Assembly: GCA_018398765.1 (NCBI GenBank) | Contig: JAHBMJ010002030.1 | Location: 1-23,255, forward strand | Direction: 5' to 3' | DNA from: Chromera velia | Lineage: Eukaryota; Sar; Chromeraceae | DNA: 23,255 bases | Program-made: the position numbers and the translations under genes | In this document: positions 8,288 through 19,301 of the stretch, piece after piece | Layout of the letters: each line of letters opens with the position of its first letter | How positions within the stretch are numbered: position 1 is the stretch's first letter | Notes under the pieces: generated by a model | Seen by the model: the letters and a program-made list of their open reading frames with translations, nothing else | Told to the model about the DNA's origin: nothing | Database searches by the model: none

Positions 8288-8713
8288 TCTGCATTTTAAT
8301 GACACGCAGCCTTCCACTTAAACTGGCTATCCGCCAGTACACATAAGAAATCGTTCGCTCTGCTAGATAGGCAATTTTTTTATCTCCCTCACACAATGCC
8401 ATGCTTACACACACACGCTCTCATGCAGGCACGCGCACAGTCCTCCAAGAGAGAATGCATAAAGTGGGCCTATCCGATCTTAATTCATCTTGCACTAGGA
8501 TCTTCACGACTTGACTAAATCATGCGACGTCTTTCTCCGCTCCTTTTCTTCACTCTCTTATTCTGGCTCACCAGGGTTGTTGTGTTTGTTTCTTCCCCTC
8601 ACAACGACTGCTTGCCGCTCAATCTCCCGACAGTACAGGCTCATGGTGCTTATTGTGTTCGCGCACTTCTTTTTTTCTCTGCCCGTGCTACAGGCTGAGA
8701 CGCATCCCTTCCC
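8288..8713. other. Gap, no supported gene
   Basis: Nothing convincing. A good pyrimidine-rich acceptor-like site (TTTTTTTCTCTGCCCGTGCTACAG, ending 8693) lies 20 bp before the ATG of the next entry, but an in-frame TGA separates them. It could end an intron in a 5' UTR. Confidence 0.4.
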
Positions 8714-9031
8714 ATGGAGAGGGAGACGGAGAACGACAGAAAGTTGACCTCTTTTAATGCACAGAGATCGACCGGATTTGTCGGTTTGCGCATCGGGAAG
8801 GTGCGGGCGCTCTCTGAAGGGACAGATGCGGGAATAACGTTTGATGGAATGTATTGGCACTATGTAGAAGTGAAGAATGGGGATACAGGAGATTGGGACC
8901 AGGTGCGGGCCAGACGCGATGAGAAGAGATTGTGGGCCGGTGCGGGTCTGCTGCAGCTGCCGGCGCCGGGCGCTACGATATGCATTCGCTTTCCGGAGCC
9001 GCTTGCATTGCGCGATGCGTCATGCGCCTGA
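8714..9031 (+). CDS. Hypothetical protein or first coding exon (105 codons)
   Basis: ATG at 8714 opens 105 codons to TGA. The first two thirds look protein-like: TGFVGLRIGKVRALSEGTD, then ITFDGMYWHYVEVKNGDTGD and WDQ. A possible donor (CAG|GTGCGG, near 8902) follows WDQ, after which the frame becomes Arg/Ala/Pro-rich. The real exon may end there. A strong acceptor just upstream suggests a preceding untranslated exon. I recognise no family, and possible downstream exons could not be linked with confidence. Confidence 0.35.
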   Translation: MERETENDRKLTSFNAQRSTGFVGLRIGKVRALSEGTDAGITFDGMYWHYVEVKNGDTGDWDQVRARRDEKRLWAGAGLLQLPAPGATICIRFPEPLALRDASCA

Positions 9032-9189
9032 TTTGGTTGCATTCAGATCGATTGACGGTGCATCATTCATTGAAGCTTCTAGCTTTGCAAAAACGTTCGT
9101 TCCTCTCTGTACGACCGAACTATGACCGAACTGACAGACTTTCCTAAAGAGCTCTGACGGAAGAAAGCCTTGGGTACTTATACTCTAGC

Positions 9190-9640
9190 AGCTCTAACTA
9201 CACATCTCAATTAACCTGACTTATAAGCGTGTAGCGTTTAAGCATTTTATGCTTTATATTTTTACCTTAAAAAGATATACCAAAAAATTGATATCAATTT
9301 TTATTTTTTGATATTAATTTCTTAGTATGTAAAAAAAATTACATTGGCAAAAAAAAAAATATTATTTTTTTTACTCTTTTCTTTTTTCATAAACTATAAA
9401 GAGTTAGAAGTTGAAACTAACGGTGCTCATACATCTTGACTTGACTTACTGACTGTCACTTACAAGTGTTGTCACTTAACGAAAAAAAAAATATATAAAA
9501 TTTAATTGATATCAATTTTTAAAAGTGTACAAAAAATTTATATGATTATCAATTTTTTATACATTCTTTTAGTATTAAAATATACTTTTATATAGGGTAA
9601 AATACACTGTGCGTCACAATTAAATTAAGAAACATGATCA
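9190..9640. repeat. AT-rich island with palindromes
   Basis: Poly(A/T)-rich DNA with no coding signal. It contains a 20-bp perfect palindrome (AAAAATTGATATCAATTTTT, about 9284-9303) and a second copy of its core (AATTGATATCAATT, about 9504-9517). A motif GAGTTAGAAGTTGAAACT near 9401 resembles GAGTTAGAAACTGAAACT in the repeats at 22001 and 22940. This may be a diverged member of that repeat family. Confidence 0.5.
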
Positions 9641-9864
9641 ATAGCTAGTAATTCAACAGTAACTCACGCGGCAGACTAACAACAGTCTAGACACCACTGT
9701 ATGAAGGTTTGCATATGGCATAAACTTTAATTAGATCATTGTTATACATTGGAATTCGATCTGTACAAAAACGCTCTTCGGGGCGCTTCTTTCATTGACC
9801 AGTCAGTCCACAATAAGAATGATCAACATCCATTGAACCACTCGACGTCACGCCCCTCTCCAAG

Positions 9865-10022
9865 ACCTTTCAATGCGTCGATCGGAACAATTCATCTCTG
9901 ATGAGAGAAAACATTCCCCTCCCACTCATGCAGCCCGTTTCTCCAATGTCTCTCCATGCATCTAAAGTCACCAGCAACAAGATTATCGAGCGAAAGACTG
10001 AAGAAGACACACCCCATGCCAT
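9865..10022 (+). CDS. Candidate exon ending at a strong GTAAGT donor
   Basis: A plus-strand frame (TFQCVDRNNSSLMRENIPLP then VTSNKIIERKTEEDTPHA) ends at GCCAT|GTAAGTAC, one of the best donor matches in the window. A pyrimidine-rich CTCTCCAAG precedes it. The opposite strand is also open over 9870-10058, so strand assignment is uncertain. No family is recognised. Confidence 0.22.
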
Positions 10023-11273
10023 GTAAGTACACAGGCAATTGACTCTGCGGAAGCGCAATTACAGAAAGACATTGCACCGCTCTGACACACAGAGAAAACC
10101 ATTCAGCTCCGCATGGGCAGGCAGGAGGTTCGCAGTGCCCCCTGCCTGCCAGTGTACTGTCCCAGTGTCAGTCGATCTGTCTTTTTGCATTTCTTTCCCA
10201 CTCTCACGATTCCATTCGACTCCACTCCATACATTTCAGAGTCCTTTCAGGATTGTTTTCGACAGGCAGCTGCACTTGTGCTGTCTGCCTTCCCCCACCC
10301 CCCACCCCCATTCAGTCAGTGAGACGGGACATTTGCTAACATTTGCATCCCGCAACCCTCCGTGAGCCACCTTGGACTACCACTCTCTCGTGCATCTAGC
10401 AAATCAGCGAGTGTCATGCATATCATGCGAAGGAAGATAAAAAGAGAGTAAGGGAGAACGAAAAGAAAAAGACGTCACAAGCATGCCTGCGGGCACGAGT
10501 CATTCAGTCGAGTATCTGCAGTGGGCACGACACCACGTTCCCTCACAAAACACGAAAAAAGGGTAGTAGACAGTCACGCTGTGCATTATTGGGTGAATGG
10601 ATTGGTGCATGTATGAACAGAGAAGGTCAAGACGTATGCATGCAACGGGAACGAAGTACAAGCAGTCAGAGCGGTTGAGGGCACTGCACCTAGCACTGCT
10701 CAACTCAATTCCACACTGCACTCTTGCAGTCTCTTTCTGCGTGCACTTACGACACGCTGTATGAAAGACATGCAGACAGGCACATCACTGGAACAAAAAG
10801 CCGGAATGGATCAAGCATGCACGTGCATGTGGACCCACTCACTCCGCTCCTATGATGGAAGGCACGGCCGGACCCAATGCACCTATGACACAACAGGATG
10901 AGGGAAGGGAGTACAGGTCGGTCAAAAAAAGCGAATGAATGTACAAGCAAGCAGGAACGTGACTTGTACGGAAGGAACTCTGATGCATGCACATGCATAT
11001 TTCTATCTGAACAGTGAGTGCTTTCCACTTCTCTTCACCCATGCTGCGAGGAAACGCAGCCCACCCAGCTGTCTTTCATCTACATGATCGATCAGCAGCG
11101 TTCCCCCCCCACCCCCAACCCCCCCGCATTTCTGTCTTGATAGAGTTACAAGAGGGTCTCTTCCTTCCTTCCCACCACCCTCTCAAAAGTTCATACTTGC
11201 CATTCTGTCTGCAAGTCAAAGTCAGGCAACCGCTTTTCGATTCTTCCCCTCCCTGTTCGTGTTTGCCCTGCAG
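10023..11273. other. Gap, no supported gene
   Basis: Only weak open frames on both strands, without family motifs or coherent splice chains. One possible continuation of the preceding exon (acceptor TTTCAG near 10250) gives a Pro/His-rich peptide and is unconvincing. Confidence 0.4.
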
Positions 11274-11470
11274 GTCCTTCTACCCTCGTCGTTGCATTTC
11301 AAATGGATGGATCAGGCAGACGAACAAAAAGAAGACAAGACGCTCAGACGGATCTAGGCAGCTCCATCGACTCAGCAGATGGACAAGACGCACGCCGCGC
11401 ACAGCACAGCAAGATTGAAAAAAACGAGATGAACACCATCAAAGCAAAGCTCTTACCAAGGAACGAGTGA
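11274..11470 (+). CDS. Small ORF or terminal exon, charged protein of unknown function
   Basis: A pyrimidine-rich TTGCCCTGCAG acceptor at 11263-11273 is followed by an open frame (PSTLVVAFQ, then ATG at 11303) running to TGA at 11468-11470. From the ATG it encodes 55 residues: a basic start (MDGSGRRTKRRQD), a polar middle (TDLGSSIDSADGQDARRAQ) and a charged helix-like end (SKIEKNEMNTIKAKLLPRNE). It is either the last exon of an unplaced plus-strand gene (incoming phase 1) or a micro-gene. It converges on the kinase gene, whose stop is 318 bp further right. I recognise no family. Confidence 0.4.
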
Positions 11471-11787
11471 ATTCAAAGTAACGAAAAAAAGGAAAGAAGG
11501 CAATCAAGAAAAATGCGGGCGACAAGGATGAAAAAAAAGAAACAAAACTGGTCGGAGGGAGATCTGAAAGGAACCCCTAGAAAAATAAAGAAATGAAAAA
11601 ATAAGATCACCAAAAAGATAAAGACAGGGGGGCCTGAGGGAAAGCAGGGAACAAACAAAGGGCAAAAACGAAGGAAAGACCTATTCATTCATACCACAAG
11701 ATGATGGCACAAATTCCCCATCCTCCCTCTTTCCAACCCAGTGACTTGTTTTCTGTCCGACATGATGCACACAGCTCTGGCTCCCCG
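11471..11787. other. Convergent intergenic region, purine-rich
   Basis: A/G-rich sequence between the small plus-strand ORF and the kinase stop. It probably holds the 3' UTR of the minus-strand kinase gene. I cannot place a polyadenylation site. Confidence 0.4.
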
Positions 11788-13685
11788 TCACGCCCCACCC
11801 CTCACATTTGAGGACCGAGGTGCGTCTAAAGGCAGACAGATGGAGAGAGCGACAGAAGGCACGGGACTTTCAGACACAAAAGAAACAGTCAGGGTGCGAC
11901 TCATTTGTCTCCGTGCCTCTTGAGCCTGTGCTGCCCACAGCTTCTTCCTTCGATTTTCCAACTCCACCTCATCACGCAATCGCCTCTTTCCACACAAAAG
12001 CCCACAACCACACCAACGGGAGCACGCTTGCATGCCAAGATCAGCAAAGCGACGGGGGGCACGGGACGAGGCACTACGCTTGGCAGCGAGCGACGCACGT
12101 GTGCGCGCTGCGGCCTCTGCGAAGTCCTCCAACGTCACCCCCTCTACTGCCTTCGTAGGCCCAAAAATCTCCCGAAACCGCCCCTCGACAGACTCCCCTC
12201 TGAACGACACACCCAACACCCGCACGATGTCCGTGAAGACAAGGGCGGCCTTTGCGGGATGCTCGGTAAAGGCCTGCGGGCCTGCGGGAGTGGCGTCAGA
12301 GGTTTTGTGCAGGATGGGTGAGGGCACCTGCACCTGTTGAGGCTCGATGAGTGGAGAGGCATTACCACTCAGGCCCCTCGGGCGGGCGGCGGTGGAAGAG
12401 GGCAAAGAGTCCTGGGGGGAAGGGGACACAGTCTTTGGAGGGACAGCGTGGACTGTGGAGACGGCAGTGGACAGAGTCGCGATGAGTGTGGTCTTCCGAG
12501 AGAACCGTCTCCCGCTATCCTGCCTTGGTAGGTGTTCTGCGAGGTCCTTTTCTTTCTCCGTATTCCCACTGGCAGGGAGTTTGAGATTCTGATGAGAATA
12601 TTCACCCCTCCCCATCAGTATGGTTCTGAAAACGATGCTCATAATCTCTGCCGCAGTACTGCCCCCCTCATCGAAAATCGGACCTATACAAAGTGCAGCA
12701 ACAAAGTCAGAGAAGAACACTTCCCCCTCCTCACACACCCTGTCTGCATACTCACTTGAGGAAGACAAACCATTTGCAGAATCTTTCGAGTCGACTGACT
12801 CCATTGTCCACCACCTCTTGTTGCCTCGACCAGGACGGAAACTGCGGTCTCCGGAGGAACTTCCCGAATTCTCTCGTCCTCTCCTTCTTCCTTCCCTAGG
12901 ACCTTTCATGTCCACACCCCCACTCATCGAGGGAATGGCTGGACCCCCTCCCTGTCCCTTTGCCTTTTCCTGCCCTTTCACAATATTCGAATCACTGTCT
13001 TCACTGCACTCATGGAGAGGGGGGAGGCACTCATCTCTAACCATCCCACTCAGCACACGGGCGTGCAAGGCCCCTACATCTGCATCTGATGCCTCACACG
13101 CCACCCCTTTCTCTTCAACAGCAACGGCAGAGGAAGAAGCAGGACCTCCTGCAACACCACCTCCACCGTTCGTGGCGGTTGAGGTCCTAGTGAGGGCTTG
13201 CGTTAGTCCTCCTGTCTCTTTCTCGACAATCTTTCGAGGCGCGGTGCTTGCTGCTGTCACCGTGCTGTCACTAGACATCTTCTTGAAGTCAGAAGAGGAC
13301 CTAGGCCTACTCCCCTCTTCTTTCACTGCAGCATTCGGACTCCTAGATTTCCCCCTCCGTCTGTCCACTGCGAAGTTTCTGAATAAGAGCGGGGACTCAG
13401 ACGGATGTCTGGCCAGTGCCACGAACAGTGACCGAGCTTCCCGTTCGCTTAGCTCGGTCAGTGCCTCGTCTGTTGTGAGGCCGACCTGCGGGGCTGCATG
13501 CGGTGGATCACTCTGGTGGTAGTGGTGGGGGAGCAGATGGAGGGAGAATTGGGGCCACCATCGGAGGAACCAACTACCTCCAGAGAGGGAACGAGTGGGA
13601 GGTCCTATGCCCTCTGCAACTTGCCTTTGGCCTTCTAGATCCTCCTGCTGACCGTTCCGAGTGAACTGCAGGCAGGGTGCACAGG

Positions 13686-13733
<48 letters not shown>

Positions 13734-15335
13734 CAAACATAGCCACATGCTGTGTCTGTGCATATGTCTGTGCTTGCACATGTTGGTGTTTCTGTGCGCA
13801 AGCGTCTGTTTGTCTCTCTCTCTCTCTGTATGTGTGTGTGAAGACGGCCGCGTGCGCGCGCTCTCCTGCGCCTCTTTGCCCACCCAAAATCCTGTCTGCT
13901 TTCGCATCACGGACACCCTCCCGACTGACAGTGTGGTTTCGCTCCAGCCGGCCAGCCCCTGCCCCTGTCTTTGCTGGAAGAGTTTGCCTCCGGTTGATGG
14001 GGGGGGCGCGTTCTTGTTCCCTCGGGCTTCTCTCCTTCATGGAGCGCTCTCGAAGGCTTTCACGCTGAAGCCTCAAAATGGCGTCTCTAAACTCGGGAAA
14101 GGTGAGCGTGGCGGGCCCAGAGAACCCCCCCCTTACTGCTGCGAATGCTTCAAGAGCACTTCTACCCGCTTCTGTGTCGTTGCGGGCGAAGTAGAGGGCC
14201 TGCGCGGCAAGCAGACACACAGCCCGTTCGAGACTGTTCAACGAAGCGAACCGACGCAGATGGGAAAGAATACGACCAGCTAGCGCACTCGATGCTGTCT
14301 CCTCTCCCCCCCCTCTTCTGCCACCTCCTTCTGAAGGAGTCACCGGACCCCCAGCCATAGGGGATTCAGCGACACCTCCCGCTGTTGGAGTCGACAGAAC
14401 TCCCACTCCCTCTCCATCAAGGACAAAGGAACGGCGAGACTCAGGCAGTGGGGTTTGAAGCCAGGGATGCCGAACGGCTTCTTCTGCGGTGAGGCGACGA
14501 GAGGGGTCTTTCTCCAGCAGACCCCGGACAAAATCCAGAGCAACAACAGAGACAGAGTCCCACGGCTGTCCGTCAAAACACGGGCCATCCTCGACGATGC
14601 GTCTGAATAGCTCGTCCTTCCGCCGTCCATCGAACGGAAACCTCCCACACAGAAGGAAATACACGACCACACCCAACGACCACATGTCGGCAGGTGTGCC
14701 GTGGGCTTGTCTGAAGTTCAACATTTCAGGGGGGATGTATGCGGCTGTACCTAGACAGCCCGACAGGCGGTCGGCGTCGGCAGAGGTGTCACCCCTGCTG
14801 TCCCCCCCAGAAAGGAGACGCGCAAATCCGAAGTCAATCAGTTTCACTTGGACTTCGGAAAAGTCGACAGGGGCGTCTGTGGAGCCATTCCGAGCTCTCT
14901 CAGTCCCACTCTCCCCCCCCACTTCGTCCTCCCTCCCCTCAATAATGCACAGAAAGTTCTCAAGCTTCAAGTCTCGGTGCACGACTTTGCGCTCGTGCAG
15001 ATACCGCACTGCATCGAACATCTGTCTGCAGAGACGGATCACGTCTGCTTCCGGGAGGAAGACCGGGTCTCTTCCTTGAGAGAGAAGATCCCGAAGCTGC
15101 TTCCCTGCATGGAGAGAGAAATTGATGCTCAATTTGTCTGTCGTTGAAGGGAATCGTTCATTTTGTCACTTCAACAACTGTGTGGATTTTTTGAGACTAC
15201 AGATCTCTTTTTTGTTTCCCTCAAAAACTCCAGGCAAAAAGGAAGAGCCCGCCAAAGCAAGATCAGAATTCAGAGGCAGGTCCAGACCACTCAACCACCA
15301 CATCCATCCATTTGGCTACCCTTCTACCCCTCCAC

Positions 15336-15370
<35 letters not shown>

Positions 15371-16335
15371 CGTCACGGATTCTTTTCCTCACACCCCTGC
15401 ACGTCAGGAGAAAATTCGATTCGTTCTGTACGGCACCAACTTCACTGCCACACATGCACAGAGACGCAGACGGACGCACCTGGACAGAACTCGGTGACCA
15501 GGTGTCCCCCGTTGCCGTCCACATGGACGGACATCACCTTGGCAATCGCGGGATGGTCCAGGGAGAGGTGCAGGAGGACTTCATTCTTCAACAGCTTGGC
15601 CTGAGGGAAGGAGGGAAGGACCAAATACATGCAGAGGGGAATTGATGCGAAAATCTGACAAGGAACTCACTTGTGTCACGAAAAAAAATAGAAAAGTGGT
15701 TCGCACTCAGTGGAGGAACATCTACCTAAACGCAGCGCAAGGTCGACAGGGCAAGCAGTTTCTGAAAGGGCAAGCCCTGCACCTGCATCTTTGTTTGTCA
15801 TCTTCATTGTGAGAGTGTATAAGTGCACACTTGTTTTCTCCCGCCCCTTCCCTTCCCTTCCAACCTTGACAGTGTTGATGCTCTTCAAGGGAAAGCTCTT
15901 GATTGCCACCAGCTGCTTGGTCAGGTTGCACAGACCGAGTCGAACTTCACCTGCACCTCAAGGAACAGAGCAGACGTCTGACACGCATACCGAAAGACCA
16001 CCATCCAAGGAGACGGAGACGGCCTTCATTTATTCGTTCCAAGTGTATGGAGGAGAGAGGGTCGGGAGGGTCACTGCGAGAAGACTGACCAGAGTATCCA
16101 GCACCGACGACATGGAGAAGGCGGTAGTCACCTGCAAACAACATATAGGCAAGACCGCATGAGCAAAAGAGGGCTCCTGTCCATATTGATCTTCCCTGTG
16201 TGTGTTCATGCAAGCCGACTGACTTTGGAGGTCCCTGAATCTGATCCTCTCGTTCTCGAGTGACGGCCTGACCCTGAGGAAGTCGTAGTGCCCCTTCTTC
16301 AAGGAGGAAGAAGAGCAAGAAGGAGTTTGCCCCAT
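11788..16335 (-). CDS. CDPK-like protein kinase with degenerate EF-hands (six exons)
   Basis: A Ser/Thr kinase of the CaMK/CDPK type, about 1077 aa. Exons (minus strand): 16224-16335, 16090-16131, 15865-15950, 15480-15600, 13930-15104, 11788-13485; phases agree at every join. The ATG follows an in-frame TGA. MGQTPSC fits N-myristoylation at Gly2 with palmitoylation at Cys7, predicting membrane attachment. The kinase domain (about 40-336) has GAGYSGEV (47-54), VAIK Lys69, helix-C Glu87, HRDLKLEN (163-170), DFG (211-213), PPE in place of APE (245-247), DMWSLG and HPWL. A ~30-aa insert precedes DFG. A CDPK-like junction (about 398-424) follows, then four EF-hand-like units near 437-466, 527-553, 755-780 and 940-972. 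Their loops lack most Ca2+-coordinating acids, and Ser/Gly/Lys-rich inserts split them. The C-terminus has a CSRWCGCGLLC patch. The last intron (444 nt) is frame-neutral and its donor is my choice; if retained the protein is ~1225 aa. Confidence 0.88.
13694..13733. repeat. (CA)n(TA)n microsatellite in the last kinase intron
   Basis: Sits inside the frame-neutral intron 13486-13929. It marks the segment as intron rather than coding, since in frame it would give a Cys-Val run. Confidence 0.85.
15340..15367. repeat. (GA)n microsatellite in a kinase intron
   Basis: Pure GA run within the intron between exons 4 and 5 (15105-15479). Confidence 0.9.
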
Positions 16336-17251
16336 CAGTGAAGAACGACGTGTCAGTCACACATGGCGTGAGCACTCAGCAAATCGAGAGGGGCCTGAAA
16401 GTCTTCAGAGAATCCCAGCAGCACTTGCATGTGTCACCTTTCACTTTTCGATCCAGTCGCCTTCTTCGATGGACATGGCATAGGATTGGCATGGACATAC
16501 TGACCAGCTACATTTCTCTCAGATCTATCAAGCTGGGAGCACATACCAACCTGTCACACACGTACCCGGCCTCTGCCCATCTGCATGCATTCTTTCTCTG
16601 AACGATCGAAGTGTGAAGAGAGTAGCAGACTAGGATCAGACTATAGGCGCGCGATGGCGCGCGACCTGCATGTAAAGTGCCCCCCCACAAGAAGGAGGCG
16701 CGTGACTCCGTGCGAGTGCGGGCGCACGGGTGCACTTAATTCAGGGTGTGTGTCCGCGGCCAGATTGCCAGAATCTGTATCTGACGCACTCCGTGCGAAT
16801 GGCCCGGAAAGCGAAATTTATTCTTGTTGCCCATGCTTTAAATTTGGAAAGTGCCTCCTCAGGACCTCAGCTGAATTGTCTTTCCGGGGCCGAGCTTGGC
16901 GTGCGTCAGACCTATACCTGTAAATTAACGTACGTCGGACGCAGCCATTCGTGTGGTCTGCATGGGGGGTGTATTTTTTGTTAAGTGCCCTCTCAGCTTA
17001 TCTCAGCTTCGCTTTCCGGGCCAAGTCTGACTTCCCATGCTTGTTGCGTGTGGCCGCTGGAGCACGAGAAAGCGGAAGCTGTCACGTATGAAGAGTTCTG
17101 AACCTGTCGGCCAAACGAGACGTTGGAGGCCTCGCCTGCAGCGGAGTTCAATTTGAAATACTCTCAGTGATCTTGCCGTCTCCCGTCTCCTCGTGACTTC
17201 AGACCTCTGTGCAAAGTGAGGTTGCATCCACGTGCGCTTGTGTCTCTCTGC
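16336..17251. promoter_or_regulatory. Shared head-to-head intergenic region (916 bp)
   Basis: The region separates the divergent kinase and HINT start codons, so both promoters and 5' UTRs should lie here. It holds a diverged direct repeat (about 16849-16895 and 16983-17030: AGTGCC.CTCAG...TCAGCT...CTTTCCGGGGCC/GGGCC). It also has a 16-bp perfect inverted repeat, TGGCCCGGAAAGCGAA (16800-16815) against its complement at 17008-17023. I see no clear TATA box. A leader exon for either gene cannot be excluded. Confidence 0.5.
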
Positions 17252-18061
17252 ATGTTCGTACGACAAGTCCTCAGGGCGTCTACACCTCGGTCGCTATTAG
17301 GATTTCAGTCTCACGCTCCCTTCCTGAGGCAAACGTTTCGATCCTTCGCCTCTTCCAAAATGTCTGGAGACGAAGACACGATTTTCGGTCTGTGCAGTCA
17401 TGTCTTGCCCACTCTTGTCGTTGTTTTGCGTGGATTCTGACCAAGTACGCTACTGAAGTTCGTTTTCATGACTTTCTGTATTGCTTCATGTCTCTTGCTT
17501 ACAGGAAAAATTGTGAGGGGCGAGATCCCGTGCTCAAAGGTGCGTCTCCGGGGTCCCGTGCCTCTCTCTTCGATCTTTTGTTTCTTTGGTTGTGGGTGCA
17601 TTTCTGCTGTATATGTTTTGGTCGTGGTCCATACATCAAAGTGACTCGTGCCCACCCCAAAATCCTTCATCTGCCCGGACGAGAACTCTCACAAAGACGA
17701 AGAAGAAGGCGGAGACGCATGAACAAGACGTATAGGGAGAAAAGATGTACATGACCCGCGTTTGATTTTTGCCTCTCTGTCGAGTCTCTGGAAGGGCGTG
17801 TGCGTTTTTTCTGTTCTCACCATAGCACCCACGTTTGATGCTTGCTTCTATGTTGGACCGAGAAAGTGACTGAAATCGTTTTGCGTGATAGTCTTTGCGT
17901 GTGAAAAAAGATGGTGTAAATGCTTGCGTCTGATGATACAGACCGTGTGTTTGTGTGTGTGAGTGAGAGTGAGAGTGAGAGTGAGAGCGTGAGTGTGAGT
18001 GTGTGTGAGAGAGAGAGAGAGAGAGTCTTTCTGTCCGTGTGTGTGTGTGTGTGTATATGTA

Positions 18062-18097
<36 letters not shown>

Positions 18098-18148
18098 TCT
18101 TTCTGTCCGTGTGTGTGGGTGTGTGCGTGCGTGCGTGCGTGTGTGTGT

Positions 18149-18193
<45 letters not shown>

Positions 18194-18210
18194 CGTGCGT
18201 GCATGTGTGC

Positions 18211-18253
<43 letters not shown>

Positions 18254-19228
18254 GTGTGTGTGTGTGTGTGCATTCCCTTCTCTCTATGTGGTCACTCCAA
18301 TCTTTGCTTGCAGGTTTATGAGGACGACAAGGTGAGTTTACTGCCGGTTGGGGAAAAACGTGATAAAGTTTGGAATCTGAATTGCCTTCATTGTATCCAT
18401 TGACCGAGCTTTCTGTTCTGTCGCCTACATGCAATGCCTGCTTTTCTGTTCCCTTTTCCTTCTCTTCTCCGCATCTGACTCAATGCATTGCTGATTGAAG
18501 CACTCCTGGAAATTCGGTGGGTTATGGATTGCCCTCCCAATGGCCTTCGGGACCTCCATGCGTATTTATTTCTATTCATAAATGAGACTATACACCAACC
18601 ACATGATGCAGTGTCTGGCCTTCAACGACATCAGTCCCCAGGCCCCGAGGCACATTCTCGTTATTCCCAAGGTCACTCGATTTGTCTCTATTTGTTCTCT
18701 GGGCTCTCTCTGGATGCTGAAATGAAGTGTCGTGCCTCTCTACTGTCTGTAGACCGATGAGTGCGTGTGTGTTTGTCATTCATCAACCCGATTACCCTGC
18801 TCTCTTTACTCTTTCTGTCCACCTGTCTTCTTGTGTTTTCCTCTGCGAAGAAAAACGAAAAAAGAGAAGAAAACAGAAAGTCATATTGTCTGTCGGTTTG
18901 TCTGTCTCTCCTGAACGACTGAGTGAAAGGAAGAAGAAAGAGACCATACAGTCTGTCAGGCTGTCTGTCTTTCTCTCAGCAAAGTGGAGGCCTTCCTCTC
19001 AGCTTCCTCGGTGCACTTCCATCCTGTCTCTTTGACGTAACTCGCTTGTTTCGATTCCTACTCGGTCTAGGCCGAGATCAACTCGAGACAACATGAACAG
19101 CAGGGCAGGACAAAACTGTTCCCTCCACACTATTAACGCTCGCTTGCGTGCACTATGACCTCAAAAGGAAGGATGCATGGCAGGTACGCACCTTCTCTTT
19201 CATGTTGGAATTTTCCTCTCTCTCTTTC

Positions 19229-19301
<73 letters not shown>

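Noticed and set aside
12620..13522. A 300-codon plus-strand open frame opposite the kinase
   Set aside because: It mirrors the kinase C-terminal coding exon on the other strand and shows no motif of its own.
17848..18434. His/Thr-rich minus-strand and Cys/Val-rich plus-strand frames
   Set aside because: They are translations of the TG/CA and AG microsatellites inside HINT intron 2.
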